A stretch of 23,388 nt of DNA from positions 1-23,388 of the forward strand of contig NZ_AAXW01000069.1 in NCBI RefSeq assembly GCF_000169335.1, given 5' to 3'. The notes under the pieces are model-generated. The model saw only the letters and a program-made list of their open reading frames with translations, was not told where the DNA came from and ran no database searches. Both the position numbers and the translations under genes were made by a program. Below, one piece after another: positions 1 through 8,628 of this stretch. Origin of the DNA: Crocosphaera chwakensis CCY0110. GTDB taxonomy: Bacteria; Cyanobacteriota; Cyanobacteriia; Cyanobacteriales; Microcystaceae. Every line of letters begins with the position of its first letter. Position 1 is the first letter of the stretch.

Positions 1-782
1 ATATTTAAGGAAGTTGTTTGAGGATACAAATATGAACGAATAGCTTTAGCACATTTTTTAAGCCATTTTTCTAGGATTTCTGACGTTAGTTCTTTCTTAG
101 GTAATTCAGTTATTAAGCTGTATTGCTGTTCATAGACTTCTATTATCTTGTCCAAAGTTGTTTCATCAGGTGCCGAAAGTTGCTGAGTTCCTTTTGCTTG
201 ATTAGGAGTGTAAATCTCCATAAAACAACGCCAAGCTAGTCGATATTTCTCAATTTCTTGATGACTTAATCCTGCATTTTTTAAAGCAATTATTAAACGT
301 TTTTGACTAACTTTCCTTAATAAAGCCCAATCACTACAAATATCAGTTTCTCTTCGTTGTCGTAAAGTATTGGTAATAATACTTCTAAAAATTTGACTTC
401 CATAACTTTTTAGAGAATTCCCCAGTTCTAGATCAAAACCTGTTAATACTTTATCCATCGAAGCGATCGCTATTTGAAACCCATCGGATAATTTATATTG
501 TAGATTAGAAAATTTACCAACTGTGTTTTGTGCTGCCCAATAACAGGATTCTTGTAAATAAGCTGACAAGTGATCTTTACTTAGAGGATAAGATTGTTCT
601 TGCCATTTTTTATGCCAAAAAATAACCCAAAATTTTTCTGAGGTTGTCGAATCAGATAAATTCTTAAGATTAACTTCCATACTACGACGTAATTTAGGGT
701 CAATTAACCAACCCCCAAAAGAATCAGAAGCTAATTGAATAAAACTTGAAAATGATTCAAAGATATCTTGACGAGAACGCAT
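1..782 (-). CDS. Sigma-70-like (group 3-like) factor, partial, 3' end outside window
   Basis: Open frame from ATG at 782 running off the left edge, 260 codons visible. I read it as a divergent sigma-70-type protein of cyanobacteria. Residues about 105-150 look like sigma region 2: an aspartate-rich helix, FDLELG, a tyrosine then an IFRSIITNTLRQRRE helix, followed by DWALLRK and a basic helix. The N-terminus (MRSRQDI, LRRSM, HLSAYLQE, YWAAQ) matches my memory of a conserved cyanobacterial family annotated as sigma factor, possibly SigJ-like, but I cannot check it. A GTG 30 bases upstream is in frame; ATG is preferred because family members I recall begin MR-RQ. No clear ribosome site. It lies downstream of the 54-residue gene on the same strand. 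A HIP1 octamer is at 463-470. The alternative is an unrelated regulatory helix-rich protein. Confidence 0.6.
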   Translation of the reverse strand, partial: MRSRQDIFESFSSFIQLASDSFGGWLIDPKLRRSMEVNLKNLSDSTTSEKFWVIFWHKKWQEQSYPLSKDHLSAYLQESCYWAAQNTVGKFSNLQYKLSDGFQIAIASMDKVLTGFDLELGNSLKSYGSQIFRSIITNTLRQRRETDICSDWALLRKVSQKRLIIALKNAGLSHQEIEKYRLAWRCFMEIYTPNQAKGTQQLSAPDETTLDKIIEVYEQQYSLITELPKKELTSEILEKWLKKCAKAIRSYLYPQTTSLN

Positions 783-1014
783 TAGTTTATTACTGGATTG
801 ATGGGAACGCACAAAGTCACATCGGTACAAATATTTGCGTATTTGTTAGCGTATGGTAAATTACTAGCTATTAAAGTTAAATATTAAGTAAGTACATTAT
901 GTTCTGTTTTATTCTAAGATAAGCGTTAAATACCAAAAATTAAGTAAAACTTAACATAGAATTAAACTGAGAAAAAGCAATTTCTTACCATTGATCTCAA
1001 AAAGCTGTGCTAGT

Positions 1015-1179
1015 TTACTGATAGGAATAAGTATTTGAACTTAATAAAACCAGAGAAGATTTTTGAAAGATAAACTCACTATAGTCTGCTAAATCATCCA
1101 GTCCCAGAAAGTTAAGCAAGATTTCAGACATTAGGGTAATAAATAGATAGAGAAGTAACTTTTTCCATTTAACTTGCAT
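1015..1179 (-). CDS. Small membrane microprotein, 54 aa
   Basis: A 54-codon ORF with ATG at 1179 and TAA at 1015. A GGAG ribosome site sits about nine bases upstream. The protein has a basic N-terminus (MQVKWKK), one hydrophobic helix of about 20 residues (LLLYLFITLMSEILLNFLGL), then an acidic aromatic stretch DDLADYSEFIFQ. I have seen the pattern of a short helix followed by G-L-D-x-L-A-D-Y-x-E-F-x-F in small cyanobacterial proteins, but I know no function. A GTGCATAAC element with the cluster promoter layout lies 50 bases upstream of the start, just behind the terminator of the large repeat gene. So it is probably its own transcription unit, perhaps read on into the sigma-like gene 232 bases further. 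Confidence 0.65.
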   Translation of the reverse strand: MQVKWKKLLLYLFITLMSEILLNFLGLDDLADYSEFIFQKSSLVLLSSNTYSYQ

Positions 1180-1228
1180 TGTTTTAATCTCCGCATTGTT
1201 ATTAGATGTTTTTGAGGGTTCATTATAT

Positions 1229-1259
1229 TAATAGATTTGACTTGAGGGATGTTATGCAC
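1229..1259 (-). promoter_or_regulatory. Cluster promoter motif, copy 1 (54-aa gene)
   Basis: GTGCATAAC at 1251-1259, a gap of 16, then CTATTA at 1229-1234, read on the minus strand. This is the only copy with a 16-base gap. A separate TATAAT lies just beyond at 1222-1227. The upstream end abuts the T-run of the preceding terminator. Confidence 0.55.
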
Positions 1260-1297
1260 AAAAAAGGGACAAGGATTTAAAAATCAAGCCTTGTCCC
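1260..1297 (-). terminator. Rho-independent terminator of the 1772-aa gene
   Basis: A nine-base perfect stem (GGGACAAGG at 1266-1274 with CCTTGTCCC at 1289-1297) is followed on the minus strand by six T (A at 1260-1265). It lies about 45 bases past the stop of the large repeat gene. Confidence 0.85.
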
Positions 1298-1341
1298 CTA
1301 TTCATACTTTGAAGATTGAGAAATCTTAGTTAAATAGTCTC

Positions 1342-4300
1342 TTAAAAGAGTGAATTCCACCAATCTGTAGCCTTATCCGACCACTTATTAACAGAATCCC
1401 ACCAACCACGAGCAACATCGTAATACTTAGTCAAAGTATCATCGGTATATTCCCAAAAATTCTGAACTGTGCCACCTGCATATTGCCAAATTTTTGTGGT
1501 ATTACCTATCCACTCTACTTTTTTTGTTAGACTACCAGCACTGTTCCAAACGTAACGAAGATTATTGACACCATTTTCATAAAGGTTTTTGATCTGAGAA
1601 CCATCACTCAACCATTCTATTTTCTCCGCTAATTTACCAGCACTGTTCCAAACGTAACGAAGATTATTGACACCATTTTCATAAAGGTTTTTGATCTGAG
1701 AACCATCACTCAACCATTCTATTTTCTCCGCTAATTTACCAGCACTGTTCCAAACGTAACGAAGATTATTGACACCATTTTTATAAAGGTTTTTGATCTG
1801 AGAACCATCACTCAACCATTCTATTTTCTCCGCTAATTTACCAGCACTGTTCCAAACGTAACGAAGATTATTGACACCATTTTCATAAAGGTTTTTGATC
1901 TGAGAACCATCACTCAACCATTCTATTTTCTCCGCTAATTTACCAGCACTGTTCCAAACGTAACGAAGATTATTGACACCATTTTCATAAAGGTTTTTGA
2001 TCTGAGAACCATCACTCAACCATTCTATTTTCTCCGCTAATTTACCAGCACTGTTCCAAACGTAACGAAGATTATTGACACCATTTTCATAAAGGTTTTT
2101 GATCTGAGAACCATCACTCAACCATTCTATTTTCTCCGCTAATTTACCAGCACTGTTCCAAACGTAACGAAGATTATTGACACCATTTTCATAAAGGTTT
2201 TTGATTTGAGAACCATCACTCAACCATTCTATTTTCTCCGCTAATTTACCAGCACTGTTCCAAACGTAACGAAGATTATTGACACCATTTTCATAGAGGT
2301 TTTTGATTTGAGAACCATCACTCAACCATTCTATTTTCTCCGCTAATTTACCAGCACTGTTCCAAACGTAACGAAGATTATTGACACCATTTTCATAGAG
2401 GTTTTTGATCTGAGAACCATCACTCAACCATTCTATTTTCTCCGCTAATTTACCAGCACTGTTCCAGACGTAACGAAGATTATTGACACCATTTTCATAG
2501 AGGTTTTTGATCTGAGAACCATCACTCAACCATTCTATTTTCTCCGCTAATTTACCAGCACTGTTCCAGACGTAACGAAGATTATTGACACCATTTTCAT
2601 AGAGGTTTTTGATCTGAGAACCATCACTCAACCATTCTATTTTCTCCGCTAATTTACCAGCACTGTTCCAGACGTAACGAAGATTATTGACACCATTTTC
2701 ATAGAGGTTTTTGATCTGAGAACCATCACTCAACCATTCTATTTTCTCCGCTAATTTACCAGCACTGTTCCAAACGTAACGAAGATTATTGACACCATTT
2801 TCATAGAGGTTTTTGATCTGAGAACCATCACTCAACCATTCTATTTTCTCCGCTAATTTACCAGCACTGTTCCAAACGTAACGAAGATTATTGACACCAT
2901 TTTCATAGAGGTTTTTGATCTGAGAACCATCACTCAACCATTCTATACTTTCGGTTAAAACTCCCGCCGCATTCCAAAAAGTTTTTTCTAGCAAGTCCCC
3001 TGCTTCATTAAACAATTCTTCAATCTTGCGACCATCAGGTAAATATTGAGTAATTAAGTTTCCTAATTGAAATATAAATCCAGAACCAAATTCATCTAGA
3101 ATGACTTGAGCAATTCTATCTAAATCTTGAACGATTCCATCATATAAGGCTTTAGCAATGTTATCTAAACTATGAGTAACACCATTGTAAAGCCCTCTGG
3201 CAATGTCTCCTAAATCATTAGTAATACCATCATAAAGACCTTTAGCAATGTCTCCTAAATCATCGGTGATGTATTGATAAATCGCACCAGCAACATCGGA
3301 AATGTCGCTGTATTTATCGTAGAGAAAATCAGCAATTTGAGTAACCTGATCTAACCCTAAATTTCCACCATATTTGCTGAATGCGTCGCCAATAAGTTTA
3401 GCAGTATCCGAAATACTAGCACCAGCATCATTCAAACCATCAACAAGGGCGGAAAACGCTTCATCTGCCAGTGCAACTGCATCGTCTGCTAATAATGCAC
3501 TTGCTGCCGTCGTTAAGATTGGACTACCCGTTAATAACCCAATTGCAAGTAAGGTTAAAGCCCCTTCTCGTTCCGTTGTATCAATAAAACCTTGAATATC
3601 AGAGCTAATATCCGCTAAAGAACCCGCTTCATAATTATAGAGTTCTACAACTTCTTCCACTTCGCCGTCTTTAATCAGAGGGAAGCCAAAATTACCAATG
3701 GGGAACAGGGTTGAAGTGAGTCCAAACCCCAGATCAATACCAAAATTGACGTGCAGATTATCGGGATTTGTTAATCCTGAGAGTCGAACTTTGGGATTTG
3801 AGTCTGTTAGCGGATCATCAATAAAAGGCGAATCATCTAAACGAATACCGGCTTCACCTATCAAGGAAACGTATCCTGCGAGATCAACAGTGGGTAAAGC
3901 GGTTAATAAGACAGTACCGGTGAGACTAGCGGTTAATTCGGGATTGAGAGAAAATAAATTATCCCCAACTGTGCGCCCTGATGGTGCAATGCTTCCCCCT
4001 TCGAGAACGTAAAATCCATCTGTATCAAGTCCAATGGTTGTATCAATGTTGAGGGATGCTTCGGGGGTAATGGCTACATCGGCGACCACATTAACGATGC
4101 CAAAGGCACTGAAAACAGGGGCAGCAAATATAGTTATTTCTTCTGTGGGGGCCATGAAACTTTGTTCAACATCGAGACTAATTAAATTAGCATCGTTGCC
4201 GTTGAGGAGATTAATAATACTAGATGCACTGATCAAATCAAGGTTTAAATCAATTAAAGATTGATCATCATTATTATTAATTTGGCTGGTATTTTGTCCT

Positions 4301-6660
4301 AGGAATTTGTCAGGATTAATGAGAATTTCGGCTGACGCAGGAACCCCAATAATTTCTAAGAGGTTTTGATTGAGTAAGGGAATATCTAAGGTGAGAAATT
4401 CTCGAATTTCTTGGGGAATAGGATTGGCTTCAATTAAGTCTCCTAAAAAGAGATTAATAATTCCTTGTTCATTACCTTGTAATAGTTGAAAAATTGCATC
4501 TATTTTCTCATCCTCTTGAACGCTATAACTACTTGCTCCAGTGGCTAAATCATAAGTTAAAGCAGCATTCCAGGTGAAATCAAAGTCATCAGGAATGATT
4601 TTATTAAGAATGGGAATATTGAGATTATTTAACGGATTATTAACCGTTAAACCAGCCGTTAATCCCAGTTCTCCGGTTAATTCAATGGCTTGTTCATTAC
4701 TTAAGAGGGCATCGAGAGAAAGCTGATTATTTCCTAATAAATAGAAACGCTCATCAGTAATAGCATCAAAATCACTAAAGATGAATTTTGCCTGGGGATT
4801 CAAATTGCCGTTTTCGATACTAACTTGTGCCTCTAAAATATCACCAATTTCAGCTGTTCCTGTTAAGTTGAGCAATACGGGTAATTGAGCATCGAGACTT
4901 GCCCCTTCTATGATGAAGGGACCATTGATTAAATCTAGTCCGAAAACAACATCTAACCCTATGGTTGGTGTTGCGTTTAACTCACCATTGAGGGTAAAGG
5001 TGGCTGGGTCTAAATTCAGTGTTTCGCTGATATTATCTAAGCCAAAACTATCCCTAATAGAGGTATTATATCGTAGTAATAAAACATCTTCATTGAGATA
5101 GTTACCACTAAAGAATTGTTCAGGCGTGATCACTTTTTCTACAACAATGCCTAAAGATTCTAGATAAGCTCTTGTTCCTTCTGTGGGAGCATTAATATCA
5201 AATCCTTGTTCAATAATTGATGATAGTCCAGACGCTAAATTATCCCCAAGGATGGGAATATCTTCGGTAAATTTTGCCAACTTTAAGCTTTGAGATTCTA
5301 GGAAATTAATACCTAAATCAACTGCATTGACTAACCCATCTAAAAGGGCATCTTCTTCAAAGACTAATTCGGTTTCTCCTGTCATAAAATCCCAATACCC
5401 TGACGCAGAGATCGCTAGGTTTAAGGTATTAGATAAACTGGGTAAATTCCCTGTAATTGTCATTTCTTCAAATTCAATGCTTCCCGTTAAGGAAATGCCC
5501 TCTGGATCAATGATTGTGGTAAAATTTTCATTGCCTAAGTAGAGTCTTTCATTAAGAATATTATCCCCATCATCTATTAATAATTCAGCATCAGCAGTTA
5601 AGAGTCCTTCTCCTGCCAGACCACCATTAATTAGACCAACAATGTCAATTTCCCCTGTAAGATTAGCTCCCAAATTAAGATTATAATCAAGTAATCCCCC
5701 TTCAATTATAAACGTATTGCCATTACTATCAATGCCAAAACTAATATTAAAACCTAGGGTATTTGTTCCTTGAGCCGTCCCTGTGACTGTTCCTTCAATT
5801 GCAGAGGTTCCAAGGTCAAAAGTTTCTGAGTTTCCGATAGTTTCTGAGATATTAAATGATTTTGAAAAATCAAAGTTAAAGATAATTTCACTGTCACTAT
5901 TTAGCTCAACAGTGCTAATTAAATCAGAGGTAATCATGTTACCGTCAATAGCTAATGTTACTCCACCAAAATCGTCAATTGTAGTAGATATTTCTTCAAG
6001 AATTAAGTCTAAATCTAAGTTAGCTGCATTATTTAACGTTGTCTGAGCTTGGTCAATAAGATTCGTTAATTCATTGAGAAAGGTAATAGCGGTTTGACTA
6101 TCAATTCGTTGGGATAATAGGGCAATTTCTTGAACAAATAGAAGATTGTCTTCGATGGTATTTTTAACCTCTGTAAACACTGATCTAAAAGAGGATAAAC
6201 TATCAACAATATCGGTTAGTTTCTCTTGCTCAGAAATTGGAAGTGGATTTTCTCCTGTATCGGTTGGAGGAGTATTATTTTCTCCTGTATTGAGACTATT
6301 CGCACCTGAGTCAATAGGAGTATTAAGGGTTAAATCATAATCAGAATTAGTATCTCCTTGATAACCATGAACTTTGAGGCGATAATCTCCAGGGGATAAA
6401 CCATTTAATGAGATAATTTCTTGATCACTGACAGATAATCCAGTCAAAAAATCCGTATTTTGGGATAAATTTTGGTCAGTTGTTTCAATTTCTGTTTCAT
6501 TTAAGAGTGGAGTCAAATTAAGTTCTGTCTCTGACCCAGATAATAATAAAGTATTTGTATTTGTCTCTAAATAACTCAAATCTCCTATCAATCCCGTTGT
6601 ATTAGGAGAAACAGAAGTGTCAAGATTTGTTAATATGGTACTAGGAGTATCCTCAAACAT
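1342..6660 (-). CDS. Giant repeat-containing surface/secreted protein, 1772 aa
   Basis: ATG at 6660 with an AGAGGAA ribosome site. There is no Sec signal peptide. Residues about 80-115 resemble the pre-peptidase C-terminal type motif of cyanobacterial exoproteins (GLSPGDYRLKVHGY, then YDLTLNTP), so export by a type I system is possible (inference). Three diverged beta-rich blocks share a G-L/I-D...F-I/V-I/L-E-G-G/A signature near residues 308-340, 575-605 and 875-905, each followed by an LTG-rich stretch. Residues about 1120-1181 are four to five helical repeats of 15 residues (LGDIAKGLYDG type). Residues 1239-1714 are 14 copies of a 34-residue unit. The C-terminus is rich in tryptophan (WWDSVNKW, WWNSLF). 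There are no RTX nonapeptides and no haemagglutination (TpsA) N-domain. A cluster promoter copy lies upstream. Function unknown; probably an adhesin or extracellular structural protein. Confidence 0.9.
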   Translation of the reverse strand: MFEDTPSTILTNLDTSVSPNTTGLIGDLSYLETNTNTLLLSGSETELNLTPLLNETEIETTDQNLSQNTDFLTGLSVSDQEIISLNGLSPGDYRLKVHGYQGDTNSDYDLTLNTPIDSGANSLNTGENNTPPTDTGENPLPISEQEKLTDIVDSLSSFRSVFTEVKNTIEDNLLFVQEIALLSQRIDSQTAITFLNELTNLIDQAQTTLNNAANLDLDLILEEISTTIDDFGGVTLAIDGNMITSDLISTVELNSDSEIIFNFDFSKSFNISETIGNSETFDLGTSAIEGTVTGTAQGTNTLGFNISFGIDSNGNTFIIEGGLLDYNLNLGANLTGEIDIVGLINGGLAGEGLLTADAELLIDDGDNILNERLYLGNENFTTIIDPEGISLTGSIEFEEMTITGNLPSLSNTLNLAISASGYWDFMTGETELVFEEDALLDGLVNAVDLGINFLESQSLKLAKFTEDIPILGDNLASGLSSIIEQGFDINAPTEGTRAYLESLGIVVEKVITPEQFFSGNYLNEDVLLLRYNTSIRDSFGLDNISETLNLDPATFTLNGELNATPTIGLDVVFGLDLINGPFIIEGASLDAQLPVLLNLTGTAEIGDILEAQVSIENGNLNPQAKFIFSDFDAITDERFYLLGNNQLSLDALLSNEQAIELTGELGLTAGLTVNNPLNNLNIPILNKIIPDDFDFTWNAALTYDLATGASSYSVQEDEKIDAIFQLLQGNEQGIINLFLGDLIEANPIPQEIREFLTLDIPLLNQNLLEIIGVPASAEILINPDKFLGQNTSQINNNDDQSLIDLNLDLISASSIINLLNGNDANLISLDVEQSFMAPTEEITIFAAPVFSAFGIVNVVADVAITPEASLNIDTTIGLDTDGFYVLEGGSIAPSGRTVGDNLFSLNPELTASLTGTVLLTALPTVDLAGYVSLIGEAGIRLDDSPFIDDPLTDSNPKVRLSGLTNPDNLHVNFGIDLGFGLTSTLFPIGNFGFPLIKDGEVEEVVELYNYEAGSLADISSDIQGFIDTTEREGALTLLAIGLLTGSPILTTAASALLADDAVALADEAFSALVDGLNDAGASISDTAKLIGDAFSKYGGNLGLDQVTQIADFLYDKYSDISDVAGAIYQYITDDLGDIAKGLYDGITNDLGDIARGLYNGVTHSLDNIAKALYDGIVQDLDRIAQVILDEFGSGFIFQLGNLITQYLPDGRKIEELFNEAGDLLEKTFWNAAGVLTESIEWLSDGSQIKNLYENGVNNLRYVWNSAGKLAEKIEWLSDGSQIKNLYENGVNNLRYVWNSAGKLAEKIEWLSDGSQIKNLYENGVNNLRYVWNSAGKLAEKIEWLSDGSQIKNLYENGVNNLRYVWNSAGKLAEKIEWLSDGSQIKNLYENGVNNLRYVWNSAGKLAEKIEWLSDGSQIKNLYENGVNNLRYVWNSAGKLAEKIEWLSDGSQIKNLYENGVNNLRYVWNSAGKLAEKIEWLSDGSQIKNLYENGVNNLRYVWNSAGKLAEKIEWLSDGSQIKNLYENGVNNLRYVWNSAGKLAEKIEWLSDGSQIKNLYENGVNNLRYVWNSAGKLAEKIEWLSDGSQIKNLYENGVNNLRYVWNSAGKLAEKIEWLSDGSQIKNLYKNGVNNLRYVWNSAGKLAEKIEWLSDGSQIKNLYENGVNNLRYVWNSAGKLAEKIEWLSDGSQIKNLYENGVNNLRYVWNSAGSLTKKVEWIGNTTKIWQYAGGTVQNFWEYTDDTLTKYYDVARGWWDSVNKWSDKATDWWNSLF
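1519..2946 (-). repeat. 14 tandem copies of a 102-bp in-frame repeat
   Basis: From the first IEW codons (2946) to VEW (1518) is 1428 bp, exactly 14 x 102. Each unit encodes 34 residues: IEWLSDGSQIKNLYENG followed by VNNLRYVWNSAGKLAEK. Within a unit, glycines 10-12 residues apart mark three sub-repeats of the form G-x6-7-Y/W. Copies differ almost only by synonymous changes (CATAAAGG/CATAGAGG, CCAAACG/CCAGACG, GATCTG/GATTTG). One copy has Lys for Glu (LYKNG). A divergent ancestral unit precedes it (YLPDGRKIEELFNEAG) and a decayed one follows (VEWIGNTTKIWQYAGG). Confidence 0.97.
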
Positions 6661-6706
6661 GACTTACATTTCCTCTATTTTTTGATTGTTGGACTTCCTC
6701 TTAACT

Positions 6707-6736
6707 TCATAGATGTGAATAAAGATATTTATGCAG
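6707..6736 (-). promoter_or_regulatory. Cluster promoter motif, copy 2 (1772-aa gene)
   Basis: CTGCATAAA at 6728-6736, gap of 15, CTATGA at 6707-6712 on the minus strand, 46 bases before the ATG at 6660. The first base differs from the GTGCATAAA consensus. Confidence 0.65.
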
Positions 6737-6943
6737 TGAATGCGCTAACTTAAGGCTGTACTCGGAATTTACAAAGGGACAGGGGACACAAAAGAGTGGA
6801 GTGAGAAACTATTTGTAAAAAGAAAATAAAACTCAGAACTTACACCTAGTCAAATTAATTCACTCTCACGCTACGTTTTGGAGAGCAGGAGAGGGAGTAA
6901 TTCCTTTCCTGACTTTAATCAGTCCTCAAGCGGATACCAGAAA

Positions 6944-6972
6944 CCTACGCTCGTCTAAGGACAGAGCGTAGG
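6944..6972 (-). terminator. Hairpin, possible terminator of the 7004-7729 gene
   Basis: CCTACGCTC (6944-6952) pairs with GAGCGTAGG (6964-6972) around an 11-base loop. On the minus strand only TTT follows, so termination is uncertain. It lies about 30 bases beyond the stop codon. It may instead be a dispersed palindromic repeat. Confidence 0.4.
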
Positions 6973-7003
6973 CAGTTCACTCAAAAACACAGAAATAGAT
7001 TGA

Positions 7004-7729
7004 CTAATAATTAGCTTGAGATGAAGTAGGAACATTACGAGACTGTTCTGTATTTCCTGATTTCTGTGCTGTGCCATAATTGGGAAAAGACATCGGTGCT
7101 TCTAAAGTTAAGATATGAACACTACCTTGGGGAATTTGGACAACAGACTTTTCTTGTGGTGTTTCCGCTCCTAATTCTACTAAAATACCAAGAGCATTCC
7201 CTCCTAACATACCTTGCATCATGGTGTCATTTTTTTCACTTTTGTTGTCTGAATCACCAAAAAAGCTTGCAATACTACCACCCAGAGAACCTAACATTTT
7301 CCCTTTTGGTTTTTGTTGAGGTGCTTGAGCTATGGTTACTTTTGTTTCAGCAAGAACAGGACTAACTGCATGAATAGGAAGAGCTTGAGAGCCAATTACA
7401 ACGGATTCAGCGACAATTCTTACCCCTTGTTCTGTAGAAACCAGTCGAGTAGTAATAGGAGAATTTTGAGGAATAATAACATTACCGAAATTATCAACAA
7501 CAGGCTGCGCTAATAAAGCGGTTATGGGGCTAGTTTTACCTTGTGAGGGTTCAAATTGTATGGGTTGAGAAAAACCAACGGTAAAAGCAGTAGATTTGTT
7601 GAGTGTAATTTCTTGATGGTAGTGAGAAGATGATTGATTGACAAAAGTCTTAGAATTAGCCATAACAGGAGAAGTGAGAGGGATCATTGCGCTTAAGGTA
7701 GCGAAGGTTAAAATGATTGATTTTTTCAT
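7004..7729 (-). CDS. Exported beta-rich protein, VirB10/TrbI-like fold suspected, 241 aa
   Basis: The start is taken at ATG 7729, with a GGAG site nine bases upstream and a clear signal peptide (MKKSIILTFATLSAMIPLTSPVMAN). A longer reading from a TTG at 7768 would spoil the leader. The mature part has a stretch like the TrbI/VirB10 beta domain: ITALLAQPVVDNFGNVIIP, then a proline/asparagine turn, TTRLVSTEQGVRIVAESVVI and LPIHAVSP. A glycine/methionine-rich segment follows (GKMLGSLGGS, MMQGMLGGN), then IPQGSVHILTLEAP. Similar small proteins occur in cyanobacteria as I recall, without known function. It lacks a good copy of the cluster promoter and may be read through from the 8628 gene, 257 bases upstream. 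Location periplasm or outer membrane is inferred. Confidence 0.8.
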   Translation of the reverse strand: MKKSIILTFATLSAMIPLTSPVMANSKTFVNQSSSHYHQEITLNKSTAFTVGFSQPIQFEPSQGKTSPITALLAQPVVDNFGNVIIPQNSPITTRLVSTEQGVRIVAESVVIGSQALPIHAVSPVLAETKVTIAQAPQQKPKGKMLGSLGGSIASFFGDSDNKSEKNDTMMQGMLGGNALGILVELGAETPQEKSVVQIPQGSVHILTLEAPMSFPNYGTAQKSGNTEQSRNVPTSSQANY

Positions 7730-7986
7730 GACAAATAGCTCCGAATAAATTAGATAGTAGATAAACAAAAAACTTGACTTATTAGGGAAAAATTAATAGT
7801 TTTCCTTTTCATTTTTTCTAGGTTAGAAATTACTCTATGCTGGTCGGTTTAAAAAAAAGAAAACTTATTCTTTGGGATAAAGAAGACTTGGAAATCAATA
7901 AAACTTTCTTGTCTTCCTTTCTCCCTTGTTTCCTCACACCTTTCATCTCACGGACTGTTTAGGTTTAACCGAATAGTATTAATAAA

Positions 7987-8628
7987 TTACCAACCCTGCA
8001 TTAAATTGTTAAAGATTTGCATTTGAGAATTACTGTTAATCTCCTCTATTCTCACTTTTTCTTTTGACTTAATAGCTTCACGATTGGTCATTGTGTTATC
8101 GTAATTCATTTGAACTTGTCCTGCAGTGTGGATTTGTGTTGATTGAACTTTTTGTGCGGCATCTAAATAAGCAGAGCAATCATGACCAAGTTTTGCATTA
8201 CTAACCTGTCTGTCATGCTCAATTTCAAGTCCTTGGGCTCCTGATTTTTCATAATCAGAACTTGAACTTGCTGTGTCATGGTTTTCGTTATGACTGCTGT
8301 TTTTGCCACCACCTTTTCCGTCCAACAAACCCCAAGCATAACTACCACTTCCACTTAATTCTTGATTGCGTGAACTGATGTTAGAGTGACTTTCGCTATT
8401 ACTGTTAGATTGACTCATAGAATCTTGATTATTAATGGCAATTCTTCCTTTATCACTAATCGCATCTGTACGAAGAGCAATATCAGTACACAAAGTATCT
8501 CTTTGAAATTGATCAGATTTCGGAAAATATTCAGCCCCTGCGGAAGAGAAATATTGAGCTTGTACAGGGGTGATAGCACCAAAAAGAGTCGTTGTAGCGA
8601 TGAGTGCTGATAATAATTTAAAGCGCAT
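7987..8628 (-). CDS. Exported Ser/Asn-rich protein of unknown function, 213 aa
   Basis: ATG at 8628 behind an AAGGAG site. The signal peptide ends at PVQAQ. The mature protein is rich in Ser, Asn and Gln. It has two cysteines that could pair (DTLCTDIALRTDA and GHDCSAYLDAA), a low-complexity SNSNSESHSN segment, a glycine patch (LLDGKGGGKN) and a probably helical C-terminus (NREAIKSKEKVRIEEINSN). I do not recognise a family. The first bases after the promoter form a hairpin (AATGAAGG with CCTTCATT, 8664-8687) that carries a GGAGTTAA also present at the true ribosome site; it could stabilise or regulate the leader RNA (inference). Confidence 0.82.
   Translation of the reverse strand: MRFKLLSALIATTTLFGAITPVQAQYFSSAGAEYFPKSDQFQRDTLCTDIALRTDAISDKGRIAINNQDSMSQSNSNSESHSNISSRNQELSGSGSYAWGLLDGKGGGKNSSHNENHDTASSSSDYEKSGAQGLEIEHDRQVSNAKLGHDCSAYLDAAQKVQSTQIHTAGQVQMNYDNTMTNREAIKSKEKVRIEEINSNSQMQIFNNLMQGW

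Larger units (their letters stand above)
6661..7003. other. Gene-free stretch with promoter and a hairpin
   Basis: This 343-base interval holds the promoter element of the 1772-aa gene (6707-6736) and a nine-base perfect hairpin near its right end (6944-6972). I see no ORF of note. The middle part contains a GGGACAGGGGACAC purine-rich stretch of no recognised meaning. Confidence 0.5.

Noticed and set aside
1519..2946. The regular 102-bp array as a CRISPR array.
   Set aside because: There are no unique spacers; the whole period is repeated and is in frame within one long ORF.
3374..6340. Several plus-strand ORFs of 60-104 codons opposite the 1772-aa gene.
   Set aside because: They lack ribosome sites and recognisable sequence, and lie antisense to a clearly coding frame; shadows.
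7066..7513. Two plus-strand ORFs opposite the VirB10-like gene.
   Set aside because: Cys/Leu-rich translations without start signals, antisense to a gene with a signal peptide and ribosome site.
7729..7860. A possible tenth copy of the cluster promoter before the 7004-7729 gene (CAGCATAGA ... CTAGAA).
   Set aside because: Two changes in the first half and a gap of about 12 instead of 15 bases; not distinguishable from chance.
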